Shown: positions 43,298-52,066 of the stretch, piece by piece | Layout: the number at the start of each line of letters is the position of its first letter | How positions within the stretch are numbered: the stretch's first letter is position 1 | Assembly: GCA_000242935.3 (NCBI GenBank) | Contig: CP007053.1 | Coordinates: 4,077,001-4,141,000 of the forward strand | Length of the DNA stretch: 64,000 nt | DNA from: Opitutaceae bacterium TAV5 | GTDB taxonomy: Bacteria > Verrucomicrobiota > Verrucomicrobiia > Opitutales > Opitutaceae | Direction of reading: 5' to 3' | Program-made: the position numbers and the translations under genes | The notes under the pieces: generated by a model | The model's database searches: none | The model's input: the letters and a program-made list of their open reading frames with translations, nothing else | What the model was told of the DNA's origin: nothing

Positions 43298-44899
43298 ATG
43301 GAACACCTGAGCGGGGCCATCGCCCAAAAATCACGGCTCAAGTTCTCTGCGAAGGCCAAGACCTTCGTGCTCGACACCAACGTCCTGCTGCACGACCCCC
43401 AGTCGATCTTCAAGTTCGAGGATAACAACCTCGCGATCCCGGTGGAAGTGCTGGAAGAACTCGATGCCATCAAGGTCGAACAGTCCACCGAGCGCGGCCG
43501 CAATGCCCGCCGCGTGCACCGCATCCTCTCGGAGCTGTTGCCCGACTCGCGCTCCATGCACGAGGGCGTGCGGCTCGAGAACGGCGGCACGCTCTCGGTG
43601 ATCATCAACCCGTGGCTCGCCGACCCGGCGCTCCACGACGCGCCCGGCATGCGCATCCTCCGCGCCGTCCTTCCCGACCTCTCGAAAAAGGACAACCGCA
43701 TCATCGCCGCCGCGCTGTTCGTCAAGGATGCCTGGCCGCCGCCCACGATCCTCGTCACCAAGGACGTCAACGTCGCCCTCAAGGCCCGCGCCGTCGGCCT
43801 CGAGGCGCAGGATTATCTCAACGACAAGGTCCCCGCGGCGCTGGCCGACGACGAGGTCTCCTACCGCGTCGTCCCCGTCACGATCTACGAGCTGCAGCGT
43901 TTCTGCTCCGAAGGCTTTTTTGATCTCGGCCAGGAGGCCGCCGCCACCGGTCAGGACGTGCAGCCGCCCGGCCCGCTGTACCTCAACGAATACATCCTGC
44001 TCCGCTCCGCCGAGGGCAAGACGATGCCCGCCCGCTATCATGGCGAAGGCGTGGTCCGCCGCCTCAAGCTTCCCGAGTTCGTAAAAGCTCCCGGCGGCAT
44101 CCCGATCCGTCCGCGCAACCTCGAGCAGCAGTTCCTGCTCGACGCGCTTCTCGACGACACCATCTCGCTCGTCACCTGCTATGGCAAGGCCGGCACCGGC
44201 AAGACGCTGCTCTCCATCGGCGCCGCCCTGCACCAGACGCACGACGACCACTCGCGCTACGACGGCGTCTCCATCTCGCGCCCCGTGATGGCGCTCGGCA
44301 AGGACATCGGTTTCCTCCCCGGCACGATGGAGGAGAAGATGAAACCCTGGCTCCAGCCCTACTTCGATGCGCTCGAGGTGCTCATCCCCTCGAAGCCGCC
44401 CAAGGAGCCGCAGTTTGCCACGAAAAAGGCGTCGAAGAAAAAGCAGAAGCACCATCACGATGGCGTGCCGGGCGCCGCCGCTCTGGCCGTTCCGGCGCCG
44501 GCGACCGTTTCGGCTCCCGGCCACCACAACGGCAACGGCTCCGGCGGAGTCGCCGCCCCGGCCAAACCCTACGAGCGCCTCATCAAGAGCGGGCTCGTGG
44601 AGATCGAGGCGCTGTGCTTCATCCGCGGCCGCTCGATCGCCCGCCGCTTCTTCATCCTCGACGAGGCGCAGCAGCTCACACCGCACGAGGTCAAGACGGT
44701 CATCACGCGCATTTCCGAAGGCTCGAAAATCATCCTCATCGGCGATCCCGCGCAGATCGACAACCCTTACGTGGACGCGCGCAGCAACGGGCTCGTCTAT
44801 TGCCACAACCGGATGAAAGGCCAGGCCCTCGCCGCGCACGTGAAACTGACGAAGGGCGAACGCTCCCGCCTCGCCGAACTCGCCGCCGACCTGTTGTAG
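43298..44899 (+). CDS. PhoH-family protein (PIN domain plus PhoH ATPase)
   Basis: The product is 533 residues. An N-terminal PIN ribonuclease-like domain begins TFVLDTNVLLHDP (Asp26) with further acidic residues in LEELDAIKVEQ and DNRIIAAAL. The PhoH P-loop ATPase has Walker A CYGKAGTGKTLLSIGA near 294, SRPVMALGKDIGFLPGT and Walker B FFILDEAQQLTPHE near 454. The two-domain form matches PhoH2/YlaK-type RNA helicase-nuclease proteins. About 60 residues of Lys/His then Ala/Pro/Gly low complexity (about 367-425) are inserted in the ATPase domain. The start sits two bases after a pair of DnaA boxes. Confidence 0.92.
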   Translation: MEHLSGAIAQKSRLKFSAKAKTFVLDTNVLLHDPQSIFKFEDNNLAIPVEVLEELDAIKVEQSTERGRNARRVHRILSELLPDSRSMHEGVRLENGGTLSVIINPWLADPALHDAPGMRILRAVLPDLSKKDNRIIAAALFVKDAWPPPTILVTKDVNVALKARAVGLEAQDYLNDKVPAALADDEVSYRVVPVTIYELQRFCSEGFFDLGQEAAATGQDVQPPGPLYLNEYILLRSAEGKTMPARYHGEGVVRRLKLPEFVKAPGGIPIRPRNLEQQFLLDALLDDTISLVTCYGKAGTGKTLLSIGAALHQTHDDHSRYDGVSISRPVMALGKDIGFLPGTMEEKMKPWLQPYFDALEVLIPSKPPKEPQFATKKASKKKQKHHHDGVPGAAALAVPAPATVSAPGHHNGNGSGGVAAPAKPYERLIKSGLVEIEALCFIRGRSIARRFFILDEAQQLTPHEVKTVITRISEGSKIILIGDPAQIDNPYVDARSNGLVYCHNRMKGQALAAHVKLTKGERSRLAELAADLL

Positions 44900-44922
44900 C
44901 AAAAAAAACACTACTCCGCCTC

Positions 44923-45717
44923 ATGTCCCTGACCGACCCGCAGCGCGAGGCCATCCACACGCTCTGGGACGAACTGGCGGATTTTCCCGCCTCGCGGACG
45001 GATGATGCGCTGCTTCACCTGATGGGGAAACTCTCCGGCTGGCTCGACGCCGGAGATGTCGTCTGGGTGGGAGCCGCGCGGCTTGCGCGCGGGGCTGCCG
45101 CCCGCCGCGATGCCCAGCGGGGCTGGCGGGGACTGGTGGTCCGTCACATGCGGCTGGCGCCCTCGATCCGGAGTCTCAGTCGTCGGGTACAGGTGGAGCA
45201 GGACACCGACCCCGGCATGACGACCCGGGCTCTCGTGGCCGGCGTCGGGCGGCTGCGCGTGCACCGGCTTCACGACGGATTCGTGGATATGGACGCCTTC
45301 CGGCAGACGGCGCATTACCGGGCATTTTATCAGGCGGCGGGCATCACCGACCGCCTGTTCGTCGGCTTTCCCGTCAACGCCGACACCGAATCGTTTTTTC
45401 TCGTCGACCGCTGCGGGACCAACCAGCGCTTCACGGCGGCCGACGCCGAACTCGTCGGCTACGCCCTGCGCGGGCTCAAGTGGTTCCAGCGGGAGCTGAT
45501 GCTCAGCCACGGCCTCCTGCTCGCCGGCGCGCCGCTCTCGGCCGCCGAACACCGCATCGTCCGCCTCCTGCTCACCGAGCGCAGCGAGAAGGAGATCGCC
45601 GCCGAGCTGGGGCAGTCGCCCAAGACCACGCACAAATACATCACCGGGATTTTGCGCAAATACGGCGTCAGTGGCCGCATCGGTCTCATGGCCCTCTGGC
45701 TCGGCCGTCGCGGCTGA
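44923..45717 (+). CDS. LuxR-type transcriptional regulator
   Basis: The product is 264 residues. The C-terminal 60 residues form a LuxR/FixJ helix-turn-helix: LSAAEHRIVRLLLTERSEKEIAAELG, then SPKTTHKYITGILRKYGVSGR. The N-terminal 190 residues look GAF-like (ITDRLFVGFPVNADTESFFLVDR) and should sense a ligand or signal; no receiver Asp is seen, so it is not a response regulator. It follows the PhoH gene by 23 bases and precedes the large beta-helix PEP-CTERM gene, a plausible target. Confidence 0.88.
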   Translation: MSLTDPQREAIHTLWDELADFPASRTDDALLHLMGKLSGWLDAGDVVWVGAARLARGAAARRDAQRGWRGLVVRHMRLAPSIRSLSRRVQVEQDTDPGMTTRALVAGVGRLRVHRLHDGFVDMDAFRQTAHYRAFYQAAGITDRLFVGFPVNADTESFFLVDRCGTNQRFTAADAELVGYALRGLKWFQRELMLSHGLLLAGAPLSAAEHRIVRLLLTERSEKEIAAELGQSPKTTHKYITGILRKYGVSGRIGLMALWLGRRG

Positions 45718-45893
45718 GCCCGGCGTCGCGTCGCGGCAGGTGCGTCCGTCTCGCATGCCGAGGCCGGCCGCATGGTCCGGATGATGCGCTGAGCGGATCA
45801 TTGCGCCCCGCCGCGTCGGAGGGAGGGGGGGGATGCAGGGAAACGGCAGATCTCCCTCTCATCAGAGGGAAGACAGTTTTCCTAGAAACAAAT

Positions 45894-48725
45894 ATGATGG
45901 GCGGCATGAGCTTCCGTACTACCACATCCTTCTCCCGCCTTTTCGCGGTTTCTGCCGTCGTCATCTGTCTCTTTCCCGCCCCGCCTCCCGTTTCCGCCGC
46001 CAGCATAGGGACTGTCGCCAGCGGCGACTGGGAGACGGCCTCGCTCTGGCAGGGCGGCGTGCCGACTGCGGCGGACGATGTCGCCATCGGCGGTTCCCCG
46101 TCCGTCACGATCACAATCGGCGCCGACGTGGCCGCCGAGGCCAGGAGCGTTACCATCGGCAGGACCAATCCCGGCATCCTGGTCATCGACGGCTCCTTGG
46201 TAGTCGGCGATTCCAGCACGATCGGCGACGACACGACCGGCGCCGTCACCGTCAGCGGCGCCGGCTTCTGGCAGGCCGGCGAACTCACGATCGGCGACGG
46301 CGTTGCCGGCACCGGCACCCTGACGATCAACGGCGGCCTCGTGACCACCGGCACGAACAGGACCTGGCTGGGCCGTTCACTTGCCGGGTCCTCGGGCACG
46401 CTCATCCTCTCGGACGCCGGCGTCCTCGAAACCGGCCAGATCGTCCGGGGTCCGGGCGCGGCCGCGATCACGTTCGACAACGGCATCCTGCGCGCCACCG
46501 CAGACGAGGCGGATTTCCTTTCCGGCTTCCCGGCGGGCAGTGTGACGATCCAGGCCGGCGGCGCCTCCATCGACACCAACGGCCACGACATCGGCATTTC
46601 AACTTCCCTCTCCGGCAACGGCGCTCTCGCGAAGACCGGCGCGGGCACGCTTACCCTTTCGGGGGCCAGTGTCTACACCGGCATGACGACGGTTTCCGGC
46701 GGCACGCTCGTCGTCGCCAACGATCAGGCGCTCGGTCCCTATGCCCAGAATGCCTATGCCCGGGTAACCGGCGCCGCCTCCACTCTCTCCATCGATCCGG
46801 GCATCGTCCTGAACAAGAACGTTCGTCTGCAGGACGGCGGCACGCTGGACAACCAGGGCACGCTTGTCGGCGGCTTGCCCGTCTACATCACCGATGGCGG
46901 AGGCAACGTTGCCAATACCGGCACGATCCGCACCGGCGAGGCTTCCTACGAAGCCGCCGTGGCTATCTCCAACCCGGACATGAATTACCTGACCAACACG
47001 GGCGGCGTCATCTCGTCCTCCCGCGGCAATGGTGTGGACGCCTCCATCGGCATCAGCATTACCTATGAAGACACCCCCGGCGGCCCTGCCGGTATCATCA
47101 ATGACAGCGGCGTCCATCTGACCAATCAGAACGGCGGACAAATTCTCGCTCCCGGCGGCATCGCCGCGTATCTCAGCGGAGGCACGCAAAACGTGCTCGT
47201 CAACACCGGCGGGAGTCTCATCGAAGGAGACGCCGGCGTGTACCTCGAATCCGGCACCGTCACCAACAGCGGCGGGAGCACCATCCGCAGCTCGGGGTCG
47301 GGGTGGGGATACGGGGTTTGGCTCGGCGTCTCGACCAGAGCCCCGCGTGCCGCCACGCTCGAGAACAGCGGGAACAGCCTCATCGAAGGTTACCGTGATG
47401 GCGTGTATGTCGAAAACAACGCTTCGGCCAACCACACCGTCCACAATACCGGCAACAGCACCATCCGCTCCACCAGCGTCACCGGCGGCAGGGCCGGGGT
47501 GTATGTGACCAGCCTCGGCGGGGCCGAAGGATGGGGCAACGGCACCGTGATCAACGACGCCGGTTCCACCATCGAAGGCCGGCGCTGGGGGGTGTATGTG
47601 GACGGCGGCGGCACGGTGATCAACAGCGGCACCCTCACCGGCGCCCTCGCCACCAACGCGCAGAACGCCGGCGTCGCCTTCAACCTCGACACCGGTTTGT
47701 CCATTTCCGTCACCGGCACCCTCACCAACAGCGGCGCCATCAATGGCGGCGTCCGGTTCACCAACATCACCGGCACTGTCACCAATACCGGCACGATCCA
47801 CGGCAACGTGGTCATGGCCGCCAGCAAAATCAACAAGGTGACACTCGGCATCGGCTCGACCATCGACGGCGACCTCGACATCGGCACCTCTACGAGTTCG
47901 ACGCTCACTCTCGGCGGCGCGACGGGCAGCCAGCTTTATTCCGAAGCGGTGACGGGCTCGACCACCTTCAGCGGCAGGCTCACCAAACAGGACGCGGGCA
48001 CCTGGATCATCGACCGGGCGTTTTCCTCCACGCAGCCGGTATCCATCACCGGCGGCACCCTGCAGGTCGGCAACGGCGGGACTGACGGCTCCATCGCCGG
48101 CAATGTGACGAACGGCGGCATCCTCGCCTTCAACCGTTCCGACACCCTGACCTTCGCCGGAACCATCAGCGGCAGCGGCGCGCTCAGCCAGCTGGGCGAC
48201 GGCACCACGATTCTGACCGGAGCCAACACCTACACCGGCGGCACGACGGTCGGGGCGGGCGTGCTGCGCCTCGGCGCGGCCGGCGCGTTGCCCGCCCACG
48301 GCGCACTCGCCCTGGCCGGCGGCACGCTCGATCTCGACGGGTTTTCCACCACGCTCGGCACGCTCCTCCTCACGGCCGGCTCCATCCTCGATTTCGGCGC
48401 CGGCCATTCCGGCGCCACCACGCTCACCTTCCTCGACAGTTCCGCGCTCGGCTGGACCGACACGCTCACCCTGCTCAACTTCAATGTCGGCTCCGACTCC
48501 CTCGGCTTCTCGTCCAGCGCCGGCCTTGCCATTTCGCAGCTCTCCCTCATCCGCCTCGACGGCTACTTCGCCTCCGGTCTGGATTCCGCCGGTTATGTGA
48601 TTTTCTCCGCCATTCCCGAGCCTGTAACCTGCACCGTTCTCGCCGGCCTCGGTGCGCTCGCCCTCGTCATCGGCCTCCGCCGCTTCCGTCACCCGCGCCG
48701 CTACCCGTCCGCCGGTCTGCCGTAA
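45894..48725 (+). CDS. Large beta-helix repeat protein with PEP-CTERM anchor
   Basis: The product is 943 residues (ATG at 45894; another in-frame ATG at 45906 is equally possible). After a signal peptide (LFAVSAVVICLFPAPPPVSA) the protein is a long parallel beta-helix with autotransporter-associated repeats (GNGALAKTGAGTLTLSGASVYTG; GGTLVVAND; GSGALSQLGDGTTILTGANTY) and many NTGT/NSGG units. Instead of an autotransporter barrel it ends with AIPEPVTCTVLAGLGALALVIGL and an Arg-rich tail, an exosortase signal. It is probably a surface fibre or matrix protein. The LuxR gene lies just upstream. Confidence 0.9.
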   Translation: MMGGMSFRTTTSFSRLFAVSAVVICLFPAPPPVSAASIGTVASGDWETASLWQGGVPTAADDVAIGGSPSVTITIGADVAAEARSVTIGRTNPGILVIDGSLVVGDSSTIGDDTTGAVTVSGAGFWQAGELTIGDGVAGTGTLTINGGLVTTGTNRTWLGRSLAGSSGTLILSDAGVLETGQIVRGPGAAAITFDNGILRATADEADFLSGFPAGSVTIQAGGASIDTNGHDIGISTSLSGNGALAKTGAGTLTLSGASVYTGMTTVSGGTLVVANDQALGPYAQNAYARVTGAASTLSIDPGIVLNKNVRLQDGGTLDNQGTLVGGLPVYITDGGGNVANTGTIRTGEASYEAAVAISNPDMNYLTNTGGVISSSRGNGVDASIGISITYEDTPGGPAGIINDSGVHLTNQNGGQILAPGGIAAYLSGGTQNVLVNTGGSLIEGDAGVYLESGTVTNSGGSTIRSSGSGWGYGVWLGVSTRAPRAATLENSGNSLIEGYRDGVYVENNASANHTVHNTGNSTIRSTSVTGGRAGVYVTSLGGAEGWGNGTVINDAGSTIEGRRWGVYVDGGGTVINSGTLTGALATNAQNAGVAFNLDTGLSISVTGTLTNSGAINGGVRFTNITGTVTNTGTIHGNVVMAASKINKVTLGIGSTIDGDLDIGTSTSSTLTLGGATGSQLYSEAVTGSTTFSGRLTKQDAGTWIIDRAFSSTQPVSITGGTLQVGNGGTDGSIAGNVTNGGILAFNRSDTLTFAGTISGSGALSQLGDGTTILTGANTYTGGTTVGAGVLRLGAAGALPAHGALALAGGTLDLDGFSTTLGTLLLTAGSILDFGAGHSGATTLTFLDSSALGWTDTLTLLNFNVGSDSLGFSSSAGLAISQLSLIRLDGYFASGLDSAGYVIFSAIPEPVTCTVLAGLGALALVIGLRRFRHPRRYPSAGLP

Positions 48726-48817
48726 CGCTTGCGGGCCGGCCAGCCCGCCCGGCTGCGTCTCGCCGTCGGCGCGCTTTCCGTTTGCGACCCGTCGCCGCAT
48801 CCGCTGCTTTCTTGCCC

Positions 48818-49531
48818 ATGAGCGCAGCCATCGACGACCTCCGCAAAACCATTGCCCGCCTCCGCGCCCCCGGCGGCTGCCCCTGGGATATCGAGCAAAC
48901 CCACGCCAGCCTCGTCCGCTGCCTGATCGACGAGGTCAGCGAACTCATCGACACCATCGACCGGCACGATCTCCCGCACATGCGCGAGGAACTCGGCGAC
49001 GTGCTCATCCAGGTCATCTTTCACGCGCAGATCGCTTCCGAAACCGGCGCGTTCGACCTCGATGACGTGGCGCGCGAGGTGAATGAAAAACTCATCCGCC
49101 GCCATCCGCATGTTTTCGGCGCCGACCGCAAACTCGGCACCGCCGCCGACGTCCTCGTGAAGTGGGAGGAGATCAAGGCGCAGGAAAAAAAGAACGGCCC
49201 TGCGCAATCCGGCCTCTTCAAGGAACAGCCGCCGCGCCTGCCTGCGCTCATGTATGCCGAGGCCATCTGGAAACAGATCGGGAAGATCGGCGTCGGGAAT
49301 AAAAACCTGCCCGTCGGCGACGCCGCCGACGCTGCGCAGATCAGGGCCGTCGCCGCGCACCTCGACGACGAACGCCTCGGCCGGCACCTTTTCCAGCTCG
49401 CCGCCGCCGCCCGCGAGCGCGGCCTCGACCCCGAAGGCGCCCTCCGCCGCGAAACCGACCGGATAAAAACCGCCGTCGAGGCGAAGGTCCGGGACCAGAA
49501 CCAAACCTTTTTAACCACTAATGGACACTAA
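48818..49531 (+). CDS. mazG: MazG-type nucleoside triphosphate pyrophosphohydrolase
   Basis: The product is 237 residues. It hydrolyses (d)NTPs to NMP and pyrophosphate as house-cleaning. The metal site is seen in CPWDIEQTHASLVRCLIDEVSELIDTI and LPHMREELGDVLIQVIFHAQIA. A second helical half follows (EAIWKQIGKIGVGNK). The last residues, FLTTNGH, and the stop codon are encoded by the left arm of the repeat at 49508, so the natural end has been replaced. Confidence 0.92.
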   Translation: MSAAIDDLRKTIARLRAPGGCPWDIEQTHASLVRCLIDEVSELIDTIDRHDLPHMREELGDVLIQVIFHAQIASETGAFDLDDVAREVNEKLIRRHPHVFGADRKLGTAADVLVKWEEIKAQEKKNGPAQSGLFKEQPPRLPALMYAEAIWKQIGKIGVGNKNLPVGDAADAAQIRAVAAHLDDERLGRHLFQLAAAARERGLDPEGALRRETDRIKTAVEAKVRDQNQTFLTTNGH

Positions 49532-49643
49532 TGGCCAGACATCGAAATGGTATTCGGAAAAAAATGACGAAGACATGGCATCTTCCCCCCCCTCTCTCTC
49601 TTCCTCCGCCTTTCTCTTATTAGTGTCCATTAGTGGTTAAAAA
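49508..49643. repeat. Hairpin element, word CACTAATGGA, between mazG and xerC-type gene
   Basis: The 24-bp arms (49508-49531 and 49620-49643) are perfect reverse complements: the left begins TTTTTAACCACTAATGGACA. The word CACTAATGG occurs twice at a 10-bp period. A lone arm of the same family is at 15305-15338. The element makes up practically the whole gap between the two genes. Confidence 0.9.
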
Positions 49644-49649
49644 ACCGCC

Positions 49650-50636
49650 GTGACCGGGAACGCCCAACAGCCAGCCGTGCCGCCCGCCATCGTCGCCGGG
49701 TGGTTGACTCCTTTTCTCGATCACCTCGCCCGGGAACGCCGTTATTCGCCGTATACGGTTCGCAACTACCGCCAGGCGTTCGAGGATTTTTATCGCTGGC
49801 TCGTCGCCTCCGGCCTGCGCAAACCGGCCGATCCCGATGCCGGCTCCGCTGCCCCCGATGACCTCGCTCCCGACTCCCTCACGCCGCGCGATCTCCGCGA
49901 CTTCGTGATCGAGGGACAGCGCCGTTTCGACCGCCGCACGCTCCACAATCACGTCTCCGGCCTGCGCGCGTTTTACAAATACTGGCTCCGGCACGGACGC
50001 GTCACCCGCAACCCGCTCATCGGCCTCGCGCTTCCCAAACTCGAAAAGCGGCTCCCGAAATTTCTCACCGAGCAGCAGATGAAGCTCCTGCTCACCGGCC
50101 CCCAGCGCCTGCTCGAAAACGTCTCCGGCATCACCCCCTTCATCGCCTGGCGCGACCGGCTGGCGATGGAGCTTCTTTACGGCGGCGGCCTGCGCGTCAG
50201 CGAACTCGTGGCGCTCGACTACGGCCGGATCGATTTCACCAGCGGCGTCGCGCGCGTCCTCGGCAAAGGTCAAAAAGAGCGCCTCTGCCCGCTCGGGAAA
50301 ATCGCCCTCGCGGTGCTCGTGAAGTGGAAAAACGAATACGCCCGCGACACCTCGCACGCCGCCCCGGTGCTGGTGACGCCGGCGCACACGCGCATGCCCG
50401 TCCGCCAGGTGCAGCTCATGCTGAAACGTTACCTTGCGCTGGCCGGCCTCCCGCTCGATCTCTCGCCGCACAAGCTCCGGCACAGCTATGCCACGCACCT
50501 GCTCAACGCCGGCGCCGACCTCCGCCTCGTCCAGGAACTGCTCGGCCACGCCAGCCTCAACACCACCCAGATCTACACTCACGTCAGCGTCGCCCGCCTT
50601 CGCGACATCTACGACAAGGCGCATCCGCGGGCATAA
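49650..50636 (+). CDS. Tyrosine recombinase, XerC/XerD type
   Basis: The product is 328 residues from a GTG. N-terminal SAM-like core-binding domain (LTPFLDHLARERRYSPYTVRNYRQAFEDF), then the catalytic domain with Arg in GGGLRVSELVALDY, Lys in GKGQKERLCPL, HKLRHSYATHLL, LLGHASLNTTQIYTH and the nucleophile Tyr near 309. The full set fits chromosome-dimer resolution at dif rather than a phage integrase. It follows mazG after one repeat element, in the same direction. Confidence 0.92.
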   Translation: MTGNAQQPAVPPAIVAGWLTPFLDHLARERRYSPYTVRNYRQAFEDFYRWLVASGLRKPADPDAGSAAPDDLAPDSLTPRDLRDFVIEGQRRFDRRTLHNHVSGLRAFYKYWLRHGRVTRNPLIGLALPKLEKRLPKFLTEQQMKLLLTGPQRLLENVSGITPFIAWRDRLAMELLYGGGLRVSELVALDYGRIDFTSGVARVLGKGQKERLCPLGKIALAVLVKWKNEYARDTSHAAPVLVTPAHTRMPVRQVQLMLKRYLALAGLPLDLSPHKLRHSYATHLLNAGADLRLVQELLGHASLNTTQIYTHVSVARLRDIYDKAHPRA

Positions 50637-50665
50637 GCGCCCACCCGCGGGGGGGGGGGAGCTCG

Positions 50666-50818
50666 ATTCATTCTCGTTCTCCTTCTCGTTCTCCGGTTTG
50701 CCTTCCTTCTCCTGCTCGTTTTCGTTCTCTCTTCGTGAGCGGGAGAAAGAAGAAGAGGAGGAAGAGGCGGCGGCGAAGAAGAAGAAACCGGAGAGGAGAA
50801 CGAGAAAGAGAACGAATG
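50666..50818. repeat. Polypurine/polypyrimidine imperfect hairpin
   Basis: The left arm (50666-50700) is pyrimidine-rich (TTCTCGTTCTCC words). The right arm (50785-50818) is the purine complement (GAACGAGAAAGAGAACGAAT). Between them is a GAAGAAGAGGAGGAAGAGG run. The strand asymmetry could allow triplex DNA. Confidence 0.8.
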
Positions 50819-50863
50819 CGGACCCGGAGGCTGGATTTATACCCAGGCCCCAAAGCCTTCAGA

Positions 50864-50941
50864 TTTTCACACAAAGCTCGCAAAGAGCGCAAAGGATTGC
50901 CAGTTACCTTCTTCGCGTCCTTTGCGGCCTTTGTGTAAAAT
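50864..50941. repeat. Hairpin element, word ACGCAAAGG (copy 2)
   Basis: The right arm CTTCTTCGCGTCCTTTGCGG closely matches CTTCTTCGCGTCCTTTGCGA of the copy at 6490. The left arm has ACACAAAGC, TCGCAAAGA, GCGCAAAGG. It is followed by GGGACGCTGGTATTACATCC, a relative of the sequence after copy 1. Confidence 0.85.
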
Positions 50942-50964
50942 CAAAAACATTCGGGACGCTGGTA

Positions 50965-51978
50965 TTACATCCCCCCCTGGGCCAGCAACCGCCGCAGCAC
51001 CGGCCGCACGAGGCGGGCGAGGTGCGGGTTGGCCCAGGCGATCCACGAAACCGGCGTGGTCGTATCGAGCGGCGCGCGCAGCGGACGCCCCAGCGGGTCC
51101 TCGATCACGCCGCCGGCCTCGCGCAGGAGAAGCGCGGTGCAGATATCGTAAGGATGGCAGGCGAGCGCGCCGCTCAGGCCGAGCCGTTCGAAGGCGATCG
51201 GCCGGATGTCGGCGACCATCCGGTCGTGGCCGACGATGAGCTCGCAGAGTTGTCCCCCGGTGCTGATGTACTGGTCGTCGAAGACGAGCTGCCCGCCGTT
51301 GCGGCCGAAAACGCCAAGTTGCTTCCAGAGGTTTTCCTCGAGGGTGGAGAGCCATGCCTTGCCTTCGGGAAAAAACCGGGCGAACGAGGCGAAACCGTGA
51401 TCGAAATCGCGCGCCTGCGAAGGGCGCGGCCGCCAGCGTTTGCGTTGTCCGGTGGCGAGATCGATCCGCTCGGCGACGAGGCCGCTGCCGCGCACGGCGC
51501 TGAACTGGTCGGCGACGGCGTGCTTGCTCGTGGGGAGCTCGCTCATGGCGGCGACGAAAATGTCGCCCGTATGCGTGCGCGCGCCGCGCTGCGGGGCGGC
51601 GCCGGCGAGCGCCCACGCACTGCGTTTGTCGTACATGATGCCGCGCGTGCCGTCGATCGGATCGAGGATCACTTTCAGGAGCGTGCGGTTGACCGGTGTG
51701 CCGCGCGGAAACGTCAGCGGGGTGTCGTCGTCCTCAATCCCTTCCATGACGACCTGTACGGGCCATTCGGCGGCGGGCCAGTGCCGGTCGAACCAGGCGG
51801 TGATGGCGGCTTCGGAGACGCGGTCGATGGCGTAGATGGTGTCGGCCGACGTGACGGCGGCGACCTTGGCAAAATGGCGGGCCGGGCGGCGGCGGGCGGC
51901 GACAAGGGCATCGCGCGTGGAATCCTGGAGCGAGCAGAGCAGGCGACGGAGGCGGTGGAGCTGTCCTGGAGTCATCAT
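50965..51978 (-). CDS. Inositol monophosphatase-like phosphatase
   Basis: The product is 337 residues. The metal-binding signature DPIDGTRG, with an acidic residue ahead in [10 protein letters not shown], places it in the IMPase/FBPase superfamily, as does [21 protein letters not shown] near the C-terminus. It is longer than IMPase (about 270) and the substrate may be a sugar phosphate or nucleotide. No signal peptide. The next gene upstream on the same strand, ppgK, is 88 bases away. Confidence 0.8.
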   Translation of the reverse strand: MMTPGQLHRLRRLLCSLQDSTRDALVAARRRPARHFAKVAAVTSADTIYAIDRVSEAAITAWFDRHWPAAEWPVQVVMEGIEDDDTPLTFPRGTPVNRTLLKVILDPIDGTRGIMYDKRSAWALAGAAPQRGARTHTGDIFVAAMSELPTSKHAVADQFSAVRGSGLVAERIDLATGQRKRWRPRPSQARDFDHGFASFARFFPEGKAWLSTLEENLWKQLGVFGRNGGQLVFDDQYISTGGQLCELIVGHDRMVADIRPIAFERLGLSGALACHPYDICTALLLREAGGVIEDPLGRPLRAPLDTTTPVSWIAWANPHLARLVRPVLRRLLAQGGM

Positions 51979-52066
51979 GTGCGGGCCGACGATGCGGATT
52001 GCGGCTTCGCCGGCGAGCCTGCGCGGAAAGGGCGGGCAGAAATCATCCGCCCTGCCGCGGCGGGCG

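Larger units (their letters stand above)
50637..50964. other. Gene-free stretch with two repeat elements
   Basis: About 328 bases. It starts with a run of 11 G (50649-50659), then the purine/pyrimidine hairpin (50666-50818) and copy 2 of the ACGCAAAGG-type hairpin (50864-50941). No gene is seen. Confidence 0.8.

Noticed and set aside
46599-48800. A minus-strand open frame of 733 codons opposite the beta-helix gene
   Set aside because: Antisense shadow of a repeat-rich gene; no start context or family features.
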